64,000 nucleotides of DNA from positions 62,001 through 126,000 of the forward strand of contig NZ_BAJX01000002.1 in the NCBI RefSeq assembly GCF_000613925.1, read 5' to 3'. Position 1 is the first letter of the stretch. Each line of letters opens with the position of its first letter. Of the stretch, positions 19,527 through 29,315 are shown piece by piece. A model generated the notes under the pieces. It was not told where the DNA came from. It searched no databases and was given only the letters and a program-made list of their open reading frames with translations. Source of the stretch: Prevotella histicola JCM 15637 = DNF00424. Lineage in GTDB: Bacteria > Bacteroidota > Bacteroidia > Bacteroidales > Bacteroidaceae. A program made the translations under genes and the position numbers.

Positions 19527-22500
19527 ATGGCTAAGAAATTCGCCGAACACAAGGGACTTGACCTTGTAAGCACAAATCAAGAAGTGTTGAAAGAGTGGGA
19601 GAAGAATGACATCTTCCACAAGAGTATTGACGAGCGAGAGGGTGAACCACAGTTCATCTTCTTTGAAGGACCTCCTTCTGCCAACGGACACCCTGGTATT
19701 CACCACGTTCTGGCACGCTCTATTAAAGATACTTTCAACCGCTACAAGACCATGCAAGGATTCCAGGTTCACCGTAAGGCGGGTTGGGATACGCACGGAT
19801 TACCTGTCGAACTGGGCGTAGAGAAGGAGTTGGGTATCACAAAGAAGGATATCGACAACCATAATTCAGATAAGTATATCTCCACAGAGGACTACAATCA
19901 CAAGTGTAGAGAGAACGTAATGAAGTTCACTGCAGAGTGGAAACAGTTGACAGAGGAGATGGGTTACTTCGTAGACATGGAGCACCCATACATTACTTAC
20001 GATAATAAGTACATCGAAACACTATGGTGGCTCTTGAAACAGCTCTATAATAAAGGGATGCTTTACAAAGGGTACACCATTCAACCTTACTCTCCAGGTG
20101 CTGGAACAGGACTGTCAAGCCATGAATTGAACCAGCCTGGCTGCTATCGTGATGTGAAGGATACAACCGTAACAGCACAGTTTGCTATCCCATCTGCCGA
20201 CTGGAAGACGCTGGCAGAGAAGGCAAAGCTGCCTAAGGAGACATGGGGTAAGCCTTGTTTCGTGGCATGGACCACAACACCTTGGACCCTTCCTTCAAAC
20301 GTAGCATTGTGTGTCGGTCCGAAGATTGAGTATGATGTTGTTGAAACATATAACCCTTATGATGCTGAGAAACTGACTATCGTTATCGCTTCAAGCCGCG
20401 TTTCAGCCTATCTGAAGCCAGAAGGCGAGATAACAGACGGTGGTGAGCTGCCTGCTTATGAGCGTGGTGACAAGTATGTTCCTTATCGTGTCGTAGGCAA
20501 AGTGATGGGTACAGAGCTTGAAGGACTGCATTATCAGCAGCTCATGCCTTGGATCAAGCCTGTTGAAAAGGCTGGAGAGTTTGCTCCAAAGTTTGTAAAT
20601 GACTATGCACAGGCTCATCCAGAGAAAGTATTCACAGGTGAAGACGGACGTGATAAGTTCGTTGAGATGGAGAGTGAAGCCTTCCGTATCATCCTTGGTG
20701 ACTATGTAACGACTGAAGATGGTACGGGTATCGTGCACATTGCACCAACGTTTGGTGCCGATGATGCCAAGGTTGCCAAGGATGCTAATATCCCTGCACT
20801 CTATCTTATATCAAAGAAAGGCGAAACACGTCCGATGGTTGACCTGCAAGGTAAGTACTATCCAATAGACGAACTCGACAAGAATTTCGTCAAGGCGTGT
20901 GTTGATGAGAAGGCATACGGCCATCATGCAGGTGACTATGTGAAGAATTCTTATGATCCAAAGTTCAACCCTGATGGTGTATGGGATAAGAAAGCTTCAG
21001 AGAAAGCAGAGGACCTGAACATCATCATCTGTATGGAAATGAAGCAGGAAGGTTCTGCTTTCAACATTCAGAAGCACGTACATAACTATCCACACTGCTG
21101 GCGTACGGACAAGCCTATACTCTATTATCCACTCGATAGTTGGTTTATCAAGGATACAGAGAAGAAGGAACGGATGGTTGAACTCAATAAAACGATTCGT
21201 TGGCAGCCTGAATCAACAGGTACAGGACGCTTTGGTAACTGGCTTGAGAACCTTAATGATTGGAATCTTAGCCGTTCACGCTTCTGGGGAACACCATTGC
21301 CTATATGGCGAGATGAGAACCGTGGTGAGAAATGTATTGGTTCTGTAGAGGAGCTCTATGCAGAGATTGAGAAGGCTGTTGCCGCTGGTGTGATGGATAA
21401 GAACCCACTGAAGGAGGCAGGTTTCGTGGTTGGCGACTTCAGTCAGGAGAACTATGACAAGATTGATTTGCACCGTCCTTACGTTGATGATATCGTCCTT
21501 GTAAACGAAGAAGGTAAGCCAATGCATCGTGAAGCCGACCTTATCGACGTGTGGTTTGATAGTGGTTCTATGCCATATGCACAGCTTCACTATCCATTTG
21601 AGGGTGAAATCAATGCTGAAGGACTAAAGAAGACGGGGCTGACAGAGGCAGAATATCGTGATCAGCTCGTACATTCTTCCTATAAAGGGGTAGCTGTTCC
21701 ACCAGCATTCTTCCCTGCTGACTTCATCAATGAGGGTGTTGACCAGACACGTGGTTGGTTCTTTACACTCCATGCCATTGCTACAATGGTGTTCGACTCC
21801 GTTGCTTTCAAGAACGTTATATCATCTGGTCTTGTGCTGGATGCCAAGGGTAACAAGATGAGTAAGCACGTCGGCAATGTTACAGACCCATTTGAGATGC
21901 TGCATAAGTACGGTGCTGATCCTGTACGTTTCTATATGATGACGAACAGTGAGCCATGGGATAACTTGAAGTTCGACCCAGAAGGTGTTGATGAATGTCG
22001 TCGTAAGTTCTTCGGTACATTATATAATACGTATAGCTTCTTCGCACTTTATGCCAATGTTGATGGTTACGATGCAGCTAAATGTGAACCTATTAAGGCT
22101 GATGCACCCGAGATTGACCGCTGGATCATCTCTAAACTCAACTCTCTTATCAAGGGTGTTACAGCTGAATTAGAGGACTTTGACCCAACACGTGCAGGAC
22201 GTCTTATTGATGCTTTCGTTAACAATGACCTCAGTAACTGGTATGTTCGTCTGAACCGTAAACGCTTCTGGGGTAAGGAGATGAGCGCTGATAAGAAGAG
22301 TGCTTATGACACATTGTATACTTGTCTGATGACAGTTGCACGCCTCTTGGCACCGTTTGCACCTTTCTATGCTGACCAGTTGTATCAGGATCTGGGTGGT
22401 TCGAAGGAGAGTATTCACCTTGATCGTTGGCCAATAGCTGATGAATCAGTTATCGATAGCGACCTTGAAGCACGCATGGATATGGCACAACGCATCACGT

Positions 22501-23192
22501 CTATGGTACTTGCACTCCGTCGTAAGGTGAATATCAAGGTTCGCCAGCCATTAGCTCAGATCATGATTCCTGCAGTTGATGCTACACAAAAGAAGCATAT
22601 AGAAGCTGTATCCGACCTTATCAAACACGAAGTGAACGTTAAAGACCTTACATTTGTTGAAGGTCAAGGTCTCTTAGTGAAGAAGGTGAAGTGTAATTTC
22701 CGCGTCATGGGTAAGAAGTTTGGTAAACTCATGAAGCAGGTTGCAGCACGTATGGATGCTCTGACACAGGATGAAATTGCAGCATTAGAGACTTCTGGAG
22801 TATTCAACTTCGAGCTTGATGGTCAGCCAATCACTGTTGAAGCAGCTGATGTAGACATCATTTCAGAAGATATTCCAGGCTGGTTGGTAAGCAACGAAGG
22901 CAACTTAACGGTTGCACTTGAGGTGGAACTGACGGATGAACTACGTCGTGAAGGTATGGCACGTGAGCTCATTAACCGTATACAGAATCTCCGTAAGGAG
23001 ACTGGTTTGGAGATAACGGACCGTATTTCGGTAACTATCGAACCACGCAAGGAGGCTCAAGATGCAGTAGAATCATTCGGTGAACTGATTAAGACACAAG
23101 TTCTTGCGGATGAAATCACGCTTGCTGAGAATGCAGGAGCTGAGGTTGAGTTCGATGAATTCAAGCTTCATATCGAGATAAAGAAGATATAA
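19527..23192 (+). CDS. ileS: Isoleucyl-tRNA synthetase
   Basis: Class I aminoacyl-tRNA synthetase charging tRNA-Ile with isoleucine, with an editing domain that removes valine. 1221 residues. The HIGH-type signature is GPPSANGHPGIHH (about 48-60), KMSKH lies at about 777, and the editing-domain entry CFVAWTTTPWTLPSNVALCV is present. It is longer than the roughly 930-residue E. coli enzyme, as in the eukaryote-like branch found in Bacteroidota. It heads a run of same-strand genes, dksA-like to the C69 dipeptidase. Confidence 0.98.
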   Translation: MAKKFAEHKGLDLVSTNQEVLKEWEKNDIFHKSIDEREGEPQFIFFEGPPSANGHPGIHHVLARSIKDTFNRYKTMQGFQVHRKAGWDTHGLPVELGVEKELGITKKDIDNHNSDKYISTEDYNHKCRENVMKFTAEWKQLTEEMGYFVDMEHPYITYDNKYIETLWWLLKQLYNKGMLYKGYTIQPYSPGAGTGLSSHELNQPGCYRDVKDTTVTAQFAIPSADWKTLAEKAKLPKETWGKPCFVAWTTTPWTLPSNVALCVGPKIEYDVVETYNPYDAEKLTIVIASSRVSAYLKPEGEITDGGELPAYERGDKYVPYRVVGKVMGTELEGLHYQQLMPWIKPVEKAGEFAPKFVNDYAQAHPEKVFTGEDGRDKFVEMESEAFRIILGDYVTTEDGTGIVHIAPTFGADDAKVAKDANIPALYLISKKGETRPMVDLQGKYYPIDELDKNFVKACVDEKAYGHHAGDYVKNSYDPKFNPDGVWDKKASEKAEDLNIIICMEMKQEGSAFNIQKHVHNYPHCWRTDKPILYYPLDSWFIKDTEKKERMVELNKTIRWQPESTGTGRFGNWLENLNDWNLSRSRFWGTPLPIWRDENRGEKCIGSVEELYAEIEKAVAAGVMDKNPLKEAGFVVGDFSQENYDKIDLHRPYVDDIVLVNEEGKPMHREADLIDVWFDSGSMPYAQLHYPFEGEINAEGLKKTGLTEAEYRDQLVHSSYKGVAVPPAFFPADFINEGVDQTRGWFFTLHAIATMVFDSVAFKNVISSGLVLDAKGNKMSKHVGNVTDPFEMLHKYGADPVRFYMMTNSEPWDNLKFDPEGVDECRRKFFGTLYNTYSFFALYANVDGYDAAKCEPIKADAPEIDRWIISKLNSLIKGVTAELEDFDPTRAGRLIDAFVNNDLSNWYVRLNRKRFWGKEMSADKKSAYDTLYTCLMTVARLLAPFAPFYADQLYQDLGGSKESIHLDRWPIADESVIDSDLEARMDMAQRITSMVLALRRKVNIKVRQPLAQIMIPAVDATQKKHIEAVSDLIKHEVNVKDLTFVEGQGLLVKKVKCNFRVMGKKFGKLMKQVAARMDALTQDEIAALETSGVFNFELDGQPITVEAADVDIISEDIPGWLVSNEGNLTVALEVELTDELRREGMARELINRIQNLRKETGLEITDRISVTIEPRKEAQDAVESFGELIKTQVLADEITLAENAGAEVEFDEFKLHIEIKKI

Positions 23193-23211
23193 ATATAAAT
23201 AAGAATAGGGA

Positions 23212-23240
23212 GATTGACTCTTAACAAGAGTCGATCCCCT
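23212..23240 (+). other. Intergenic hairpin between ileS and the DksA-like gene
   Basis: GATTGACTCTT and AGAGTCGATC form a stem of about 10 bp with one G-U pair and a small loop, followed by CCCCTCTTTAC. The T-run is poor, so it is either a weak terminator or an mRNA processing/stability structure. Confidence 0.4.
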
Positions 23241-23290
23241 CTTTACATAAGAGCTATAAAAACTTTAAATAACCTAATTCAATTTAACTT

Positions 23291-23674
23291 ATGGAAGCAA
23301 AAAAGCGTTATACCGATGAGGAACTCGAGGAGTTTCGCTCGATAGTAAATGATAAATTAGCCGTAGCTAAGTCGGATTATGAGGAGACAATGAAGGTTCT
23401 GATGAACAAGAATACGAATGATGTAGACGATACATCACCTACGTATAAGGCGTTGGAAGAGGGCAGTTCTAACCAAACAAAGGAGGAATTAGTCCAAATG
23501 GCACAACGTCAACAGAAGTTTATTCAGGCATTGCAGGCAGCTCTTGTGCGCATCAATAACAAGACATATGGTATCGATCGCATCACAGGTGAGCTCATTC
23601 CAAAGGAGCGTCTGCGCATCGTTCCACATGCAACACTTAGTGTTGCATCCAAAGAAGCAAACAAAAACCATTAA
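23291..23674 (+). CDS. DksA/TraR-family protein without zinc finger
   Basis: 127 residues: an N-terminal coiled coil (about 1-85, with acidic DVDDTSPTYK near the tip) followed by the DksA-like tail YGIDRITGELIPKERL and VPHATLSV. Family members bind RNA polymerase through the secondary channel. The four Cys of the classical zinc finger (C in YGIC, CIEC) are absent. This Cys-less form is, as I recall, common in Bacteroidota and may keep its fold without zinc. It lies between ileS and lspA; its stop shares a base with the lspA start. Confidence 0.85.
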   Translation: MEAKKRYTDEELEEFRSIVNDKLAVAKSDYEETMKVLMNKNTNDVDDTSPTYKALEEGSSNQTKEELVQMAQRQQKFIQALQAALVRINNKTYGIDRITGELIPKERLRIVPHATLSVASKEANKNH

Positions 23675-24324
23675 TGTATAGCAATAAAAAGAAGAGCTTG
23701 ACAGCCGCATCATTGATTGTTCTGCTGTTGATTATAGACCAGATCATCAAGGTGACTGTCAAGCTTCACATGAATTTAGGGGAGGCAATCCATGTCTTTG
23801 ATTGGTTTCAGATAGAGTTTGTAGAGAACAATGGAATGGCATGGGGAATGGAACTCGGGAGTAAACTCTTCTTGAGCATCTTCCGAATTGTTGCCGTTGG
23901 CTTCCTTATATGGTACATATCCGACCGTATCAAACGTGGAGCGCGTATGGGATATATCATTGTTTTGTCAATGATATGTGCTGGTGCTGCTGGTAATATC
24001 TTTGATTCCTTGATTTACGGTCAGATCTTTACGGCATCGACACCTTATTATTTACCGGGTGCAACACCCTCTACATTGGTCTCATGGGGCGAAGGGTATG
24101 CTCCTATGATGATGGGAAAGGTTGTTGATATGTTCTATTTTCCACTGTTTCATGGTACCTTTCCCGATTGGTTTCCATTATGGGGTGGAGAGTCGTTCAT
24201 ATTCTTTTCACCCGTATTTAACTTCGCTGACTCTTGTATTTCAGTAGGTGTATTTGCCATATTACTTGCTTTCCGCAAGGATTTTAATGGTTGGACACCC
24301 GTTAAAGAGGCAAAGGTTGATTGA
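23674..24324 (+). CDS. lspA: Lipoprotein signal peptidase LspA
   Basis: Inner-membrane aspartic peptidase that cleaves prolipoprotein signal peptides, 216 residues with four main hydrophobic segments. The catalytic aspartates are in AGAAGNIFDSLIYGQ and FNFADSCISVGV. The N-terminus AASLIVLLLIIDQIIKV and the segment FVENNGMAWGM are conserved. It carries an extra loop (about 110-160) typical of Bacteroidota. Its start overlaps the DksA-like stop (TAATG) and the next gene, a lipoprotein, starts within about 10 bases. Confidence 0.95.
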   Translation: MYSNKKKSLTAASLIVLLLIIDQIIKVTVKLHMNLGEAIHVFDWFQIEFVENNGMAWGMELGSKLFLSIFRIVAVGFLIWYISDRIKRGARMGYIIVLSMICAGAAGNIFDSLIYGQIFTASTPYYLPGATPSTLVSWGEGYAPMMMGKVVDMFYFPLFHGTFPDWFPLWGGESFIFFSPVFNFADSCISVGVFAILLAFRKDFNGWTPVKEAKVD

Positions 24325-24332
24325 GAAAACAA

Positions 24333-25277
24333 ATGAAAAGTAACTGCATAAAGTTCATTACTCTTAGCTGTCTGTTTACAGTTTTAATGTTATTTGTTGG
24401 CTGTAAACCATCTATCCCATCAGATATTATTCAGCCATCTGAGATGGAAGATATGCTTTATGACTACCATTTGTCGATGGCAATGGTCAATCAGACAGGC
24501 TTTTCTGACGTCAGACAGAAAGCTTTTAAGTTAGCAGTAATGAAGAAGTATGACGTGTCTGAAGAGAAGTTTGATGCCTCTCTCCTTTATTATATGCGGC
24601 ATACAGATAAGTTACATGACATCTATGAGGACCTTGCAAAGCGTCTTGAGAATGAGGCTAGGGCACAAGGAGCGTCTGAAAGTGAGCTTTCTCAATACGG
24701 AGATATAACCTCTAAGGGTGACACAACGGATGTTTGGCGTGGTAATCGTACACTGATCTTATCGCCTTATGCCTCAGTTGACCGTGAAGTCTTCGACATA
24801 AAGGCAGATACTGCTTACCATAAAGGCGACCGTCTTGTGCTCAGTTTCGATTCACAGTTTATCGTTCAGGAGGGTATGCGTAATGCTGTTGTTGTGCTAT
24901 CTGTCACCTATGCGAATGATAGTATCAATACTCAGTATCAACAAATATCGTCGGATTCACATCAGACACTGACCATTGACAGTGGCGACTCTCTCCGAAT
25001 AAAACACATTCGGGGCTATTTCCTGATGCTGAAGGGCCAACAACCCACTACAACTTTCAAGCTTTTGATATTGAGGAACATTCATCTTGTGCGTATGCAT
25101 GTACGTAAAGGGGAGTCAACAACGCCCAATGACTCTGTGAATAACCAAGATCCAATCCGTACGATAGGTGGAGCACCAGTCACTCCGACGCCTGCACCAC
25201 CTACTCCAGACGCTGCTCCACCAACGAGAACACCATCGGATGCCATGCGTGAGAGGGGTATTCCAAACCATCCATGA
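24333..25277 (+). CDS. DUF4296-type lipoprotein
   Basis: 314 residues from the ATG at 24333; an in-frame TTG at 24321 overlapping the lspA stop is less likely. The signal peptide ends in the lipobox LMLFVGC, so it is a predicted substrate of the lspA next to it. The N-terminal IIQPSEMEDMLYDYHLSMAM is the DUF4296 signature, followed by a helical segment (KKYDVSEEKFDASLLYYMRH). The last 50 residues are rich in Pro and Thr. Family function is unknown. Confidence 0.8.
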   Translation: MKSNCIKFITLSCLFTVLMLFVGCKPSIPSDIIQPSEMEDMLYDYHLSMAMVNQTGFSDVRQKAFKLAVMKKYDVSEEKFDASLLYYMRHTDKLHDIYEDLAKRLENEARAQGASESELSQYGDITSKGDTTDVWRGNRTLILSPYASVDREVFDIKADTAYHKGDRLVLSFDSQFIVQEGMRNAVVVLSVTYANDSINTQYQQISSDSHQTLTIDSGDSLRIKHIRGYFLMLKGQQPTTTFKLLILRNIHLVRMHVRKGESTTPNDSVNNQDPIRTIGGAPVTPTPAPPTPDAAPPTRTPSDAMRERGIPNHP

Positions 25278-25486
25278 CGATGAGGAGGATTGCTGCTAAT
25301 GTTGTTCTTGCTCCTGAAGGGCGGACAGAACAAGGAGTTGTGACGATAGAGAATAGTGTTGTTTGTTCTATAATGTCTCTTAAAGAAGAGCTTCCTATGA
25401 CGGAATGGTACGTCGGCACGATTGTCGTAAAGCCTGATTCTGAAGGTAAACGACGTGCTTATATGGATGGAAATCCTTTGGTATAG
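25274..25486 (+). CDS. Small protein of unknown function (70 aa)
   Basis: 70 residues; starts at the ATG overlapping the previous stop (ATGA) or two codons later. MRRIAANVVLAPEGRTEQGV resembles the first beta strands of metal-dependent amidohydrolases, which I recall occupy this position in some relatives, but the metal-binding barrel is absent. It may be a domesticated remnant or an independent small protein. The overlap with the lipoprotein gene suggests it is translated. Confidence 0.5.
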   Translation: MTMRRIAANVVLAPEGRTEQGVVTIENSVVCSIMSLKEELPMTEWYVGTIVVKPDSEGKRRAYMDGNPLV

Positions 25487-25573
25487 AACTTTGAAGACTA
25501 CCTGACAGAGTATTATCTATGCCATACACATCTCTAATATAAATGATATAATAGTGAGTTTGATAATAAGTGA

Positions 25574-27211
25574 ATGAATTTTTTCTTAGGTTTTCTTTTA
25601 TCAGCATTGTCTTTTGGCTCTCCAGTCCATGTTCCTGTACAGCTTGCAGGTAACTTTGGTGAACCGCGTCCGAACCATTTTCACGGTGGAGTAGACGTGA
25701 AAACAGAGCGAGAAGTGAACCTCGGTGTCTATTCAATTGCCGATGGTTATGTCTCAGGAGCTATCGTTGAGAAGTTCGGTTATGGGCATGCTTTGATGGT
25801 AACACACCCCAATGGCTATACCAGTTATTACTTTCACTTGAACCGTTTCGCACCTCAGATTGAAGCAGCTGTGAAGAAATGGCAGTATGCACACCATCAG
25901 TTTGCTGCCGAAATACACTTCCGACCGGGTGAATTCCCTGTTGCGAAGGGGCAGTTTATAGCCTTAAGTGGTAATACCGGAGCATCCAAAGGACCACATA
26001 TCCACTTAGAAATGCACAAAACAAAGAGCAATAATCTTTGTGATCCACTCAATTTTCTCAAGTCTTTTATCACGGATAAGACAGCACCAGCAGTCTATTC
26101 TTTTAAGTCTTACCCACAACCTGGGGAGGGAGTGTTCCAACATTCCTCTGATTCTCGTATCTTTACGTTTGATAAAGGACGGTTCCAGGCATGGGGAAAG
26201 GTGGGCTTTGGCATAAGAGCCAATGACCATATGGATTCTGTTTATAATAATTATGGTGTGCGTTACACCCGCCTTTACTGCGACGGAAAGCTCGTTTTTT
26301 CTTCAGATGTGAATAATATCCCTGTCAGTTGTAACCGTATGGTGAACTCATGGGGCGACTATGACCATTTCCTTCATACGAAAATATGGTTTATGAAGTC
26401 ATTCATTGAACCTGGAAACACGCTTCCCATCCTTCGGGCTGGTGCTGACAGAGGTATCATTAACTTCAATCAGCAACGTGATTATCACCTTCGTTATGTG
26501 GTTAGTGATGCCTTTGGTAATCAGACAGTGAAGGAATTTACGGTCCATGGTGAGCCACAAGCAATACCATCTGTGGCAAAACCAGAGGGAGAACTTCCTC
26601 TTTATTGTAAGAAAGATAATCGTATTAATGCTGATGGTGTGCGATTGAACATTCAGAAAGGGCTTCTTGCTAAGGACGGATGGTTGCTGATGCGTACTGT
26701 TCCAATGGGCAATGCGCTCTCTATGGGCTATAGTTTCTCGAAAGCTCCCTATCCTTTATTCAATTATGCAGAGATAAACATCAAGGCAAAAGATGGTATC
26801 CGTAATCCTGAAAAGCTTTACATTGCAGCCCGAAATAGTGCTGCAGGAGGTGGTCCGTCAGCCTATTGTGGCGGCATTTATACCAATGGTTGGGTCAAAG
26901 GACGCTTCCGTGAACTGTCAGATATCTACTTCCTTACATCTGATGAGACGGCACCTTTGATTACAAAGATGAACCTTGATCCACGCCATCTGTTCTTTAA
27001 AATAACCGATTCAGGCAGTGGACTGAAAGCTTATCAGGCTTCTGTAGACGGAGAATTTATTCTTCTTGAGTTCGGAAAGAACAAGGAAGTCTTCTTCTGC
27101 GACCTCACTGAGACACCTGTTCAGCGCACTGGTAAGGAGCGAACACTGAAGGTTTCAGCCGTAGACAACCGTGACAATCGTCGAGAATTTGTAACAAAGA
27201 TAAAGTATTAA
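25574..27211 (+). CDS. M23-family peptidase (LysM-free)
   Basis: Secreted or periplasmic protein of 545 residues with a short signal-like N-terminus (MNFFLGFLLSALSFGSP). The M23 zinc site is complete: HGGVDV with H37 and D41, and HIHLEMH with H141/H143. Such peptidases cut peptidoglycan cross-bridges. The C-terminal 350 residues have no M23 features and form an unrecognised, probably beta-rich, extension. It follows the small protein by 87 bases. Confidence 0.85.
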   Translation: MNFFLGFLLSALSFGSPVHVPVQLAGNFGEPRPNHFHGGVDVKTEREVNLGVYSIADGYVSGAIVEKFGYGHALMVTHPNGYTSYYFHLNRFAPQIEAAVKKWQYAHHQFAAEIHFRPGEFPVAKGQFIALSGNTGASKGPHIHLEMHKTKSNNLCDPLNFLKSFITDKTAPAVYSFKSYPQPGEGVFQHSSDSRIFTFDKGRFQAWGKVGFGIRANDHMDSVYNNYGVRYTRLYCDGKLVFSSDVNNIPVSCNRMVNSWGDYDHFLHTKIWFMKSFIEPGNTLPILRAGADRGIINFNQQRDYHLRYVVSDAFGNQTVKEFTVHGEPQAIPSVAKPEGELPLYCKKDNRINADGVRLNIQKGLLAKDGWLLMRTVPMGNALSMGYSFSKAPYPLFNYAEINIKAKDGIRNPEKLYIAARNSAAGGGPSAYCGGIYTNGWVKGRFRELSDIYFLTSDETAPLITKMNLDPRHLFFKITDSGSGLKAYQASVDGEFILLEFGKNKEVFFCDLTETPVQRTGKERTLKVSAVDNRDNRREFVTKIKY

Positions 27212-27227
27212 CGTTAAAATCAAGATT

Positions 27228-28865
27228 ATGAAGAAAACATTTATCACACTGTTTTTCCTGTCATTGATGTCGTATGCCAATGCATGTACGAACTTCATTG
27301 CGACAAAAGGAGCAACAAAGGACGGTTCTGTCCTCGTAACTTACAATGCTGATGACTATGGTTTGTTTACAAATCTGTGTCATTATCCTGCCGGAACGCA
27401 TGCAAAAGGTGACCGTCGGGAGATTATCGATTATGATACGCATGAGAGTCATGGCTTTATCCCTGAAGCACCAGTGACCTATAACGTCATTGGAAACATC
27501 AATGAGTATCAGGTAAGCATTGGTGAAACAACATACGGGGGTAGGGAAGAGATGGTTGATAAGACCGGAACGATTGACTATGGTTCATTGATGTACCTCG
27601 GATTGCAGCGCAGTAAGACTGCACGTGAGGCCATTAAGGTAATGACTTCATTGGTTGAGACCTATGGATATAACTCAGAAGGCGAGACATTTACTATTGC
27701 TGACCCTAATGAAGTATGGTTGCTTGAGATGCAAGGATGCGGTGGCGACAAGAAACAAAAGGTGGTTTGGGTTGCTGTTCGTATACCTGATGGTATGATT
27801 TCTGGTCATGCTAACCAGAGCCGTATCGGTCAGTTCTCAACCTATAATACTGAAGTCATTACGTCAAAGAACTGCATCAGCTTTGCACGTTCAAAGGGTT
27901 GGTTCACCGGAAAGGATAAAGATTTCAACTGGAAGATGGCATATGCTGAGCCAACCTTTGGTGGTCGGCGTTGGTGTGATGCCCGTGTATGGAGCTTCTT
28001 CAATCATTTCAAGGACATGTCACATTGGTTGCCATGGGCACTTGGCAAGGATCCGAAGGCTGAAGACATGCCTTTGTGGATTCAACCAGACAAGAAGCTG
28101 GATGTAGCCATCATGGAAAACTGCATGCGCGACCACTATGAGGGAACAGCTTTAGCACTCGACAATGACATTGCACAGGGTATCTGGGATTGTCCTTATC
28201 GTCCAACACCACTGCAATATGAGGTGGATGGAAAGAAATACTTCAACGAACGACCAACTTCAACACAGCAGACCGGCTTCTCTTATGTAGCCCAACTGCG
28301 TTCATGGTTGCCTCGTGAGATCGGTGGTATACTGTGGTTTGGCAATGATGATGGGAATATGGTTGCTTACGTTCCTATCTATTGTAGCAATACTGTTCGT
28401 GCTGAGTGCTTCAATACACCTGGTGCTGACGCCGTTACCTTCTCTGATAAGAATGCTTTCTGGGTTTGCAACTGGGTAAGTAACATGGTTTATCCACGTT
28501 ATTCACAGCTTTTCCCAGCCTTAAAGGAGGTTCGTGACTCTTTGGAGAACTCTTATTTCGCAGCACAAAAGGGTGTTGAAGAGAAAGCTTTGTCGCTTTA
28601 TAACTCTGACAAGGCAGCTGCCGTGAAGTATCTTAATGACTATTCTGTTGAGAAGAGTGATGAGATGATAGCTCGTTGGCGCCAGTTGGCAACCTATCTC
28701 ATTGTGAAATTCAATGATATGACTATCAAACCAGAGAAAGATGGTCAGTTCCTTCGTACGAAGACGGGGCTTGGCGAACGTGTTAAGCGTCCTGGTTACA
28801 GCAATTATTTCAAGCAACAGATCGTTAAGCAGACAGGAGATAGATTCCTCATGCCTACTAAGTAA
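27228..28865 (+). CDS. C69-family dipeptidase
   Basis: 545-residue secreted peptidase of family C69 (Ntn-hydrolase type). The signal peptide MKKTFITLFFLSLMSYANA is followed at once by ACTNF, making C20 the expected N-terminal nucleophile after processing. Other marks are KGATKDGSVLVTYNADD, GYNSEGETFTIADPNEVWLL and GHANQSRIGQF. It probably acts on dipeptides in the periplasm, which fits an amino-acid-fermenting organism. It follows the M23 gene by 16 bases. Confidence 0.9.
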   Translation: MKKTFITLFFLSLMSYANACTNFIATKGATKDGSVLVTYNADDYGLFTNLCHYPAGTHAKGDRREIIDYDTHESHGFIPEAPVTYNVIGNINEYQVSIGETTYGGREEMVDKTGTIDYGSLMYLGLQRSKTAREAIKVMTSLVETYGYNSEGETFTIADPNEVWLLEMQGCGGDKKQKVVWVAVRIPDGMISGHANQSRIGQFSTYNTEVITSKNCISFARSKGWFTGKDKDFNWKMAYAEPTFGGRRWCDARVWSFFNHFKDMSHWLPWALGKDPKAEDMPLWIQPDKKLDVAIMENCMRDHYEGTALALDNDIAQGIWDCPYRPTPLQYEVDGKKYFNERPTSTQQTGFSYVAQLRSWLPREIGGILWFGNDDGNMVAYVPIYCSNTVRAECFNTPGADAVTFSDKNAFWVCNWVSNMVYPRYSQLFPALKEVRDSLENSYFAAQKGVEEKALSLYNSDKAAAVKYLNDYSVEKSDEMIARWRQLATYLIVKFNDMTIKPEKDGQFLRTKTGLGERVKRPGYSNYFKQQIVKQTGDRFLMPTK

Positions 28866-28930
28866 GGTGACGGCTGAGACTGTTCTGCACGATCAGTCAC
28901 CATAGTGGAGAAAGGACTTAATAAGTTCTT

Positions 28931-29018
28931 ATTGTAAAATCAAATCTCCTTTCAAATTTAATAGATGCCCTTTTGCATTGTAGAAGACAGCCTTTTGCAA
29001 CGCAAAAGGGCATCTTCT
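28931..29018 (-). repeat. 22-bp-array composite element, copy 3 (partial)
   Basis: Degenerate copy: right-block-like ATTGTAAAATCAAAT at about 28931, then units at 28960, 28982 and 29004 (22-bp steps), the last AAAAGGGCATCTTCT. The CTTTGTAAC and CTTACAA blocks are not recognisable. It lies in the 450-bp convergent spacer 28866-29315, which also holds a hairpin and an inverted-repeat element. Confidence 0.6.
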
Positions 29019-29041
29019 GCTTTTGTATAAAGACTACCCAA

Positions 29042-29078
29042 AAGGCTGAATTCCATATGAGGAGTTCAGCCTTAAATT
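29042..29078. terminator. Bidirectional hairpin in convergent spacer
   Basis: AAGGCTGAA (29042-29050) pairs with TTCAGCCTT (29065-29073); T-poor tail on both strands. Confidence 0.5.
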
Positions 29079-29125
29079 ATATCTGATAACCAGCTTAAAG
29101 GTCAACAATGTTTTAATTTACTTTC

Positions 29126-29203
29126 CTGTCACTTTTAACATATTGTGTAATATGCTGATAATAAGTATGTTTTAATAGGTATATCACATGACAGTAGTGA
29201 CAG
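29126..29203 (+). repeat. 77-78 bp inverted-repeat element, copy 2
   Basis: CTGTCACTTTTAACA at the left and ATGACAGTAGTGACAG at the right, homologous in reverse orientation to 7699-7775. Confidence 0.65.
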
Positions 29204-29315
29204 CAAATCTAATATTGCTCCTCATAAGCTCTACTGAAGTTGTTCATTCCTGCAAAGAAACGAAGAAGATATATGCTACAAAATACAGCAAAATAAACAG
29301 ACTTACCTCCTATTA

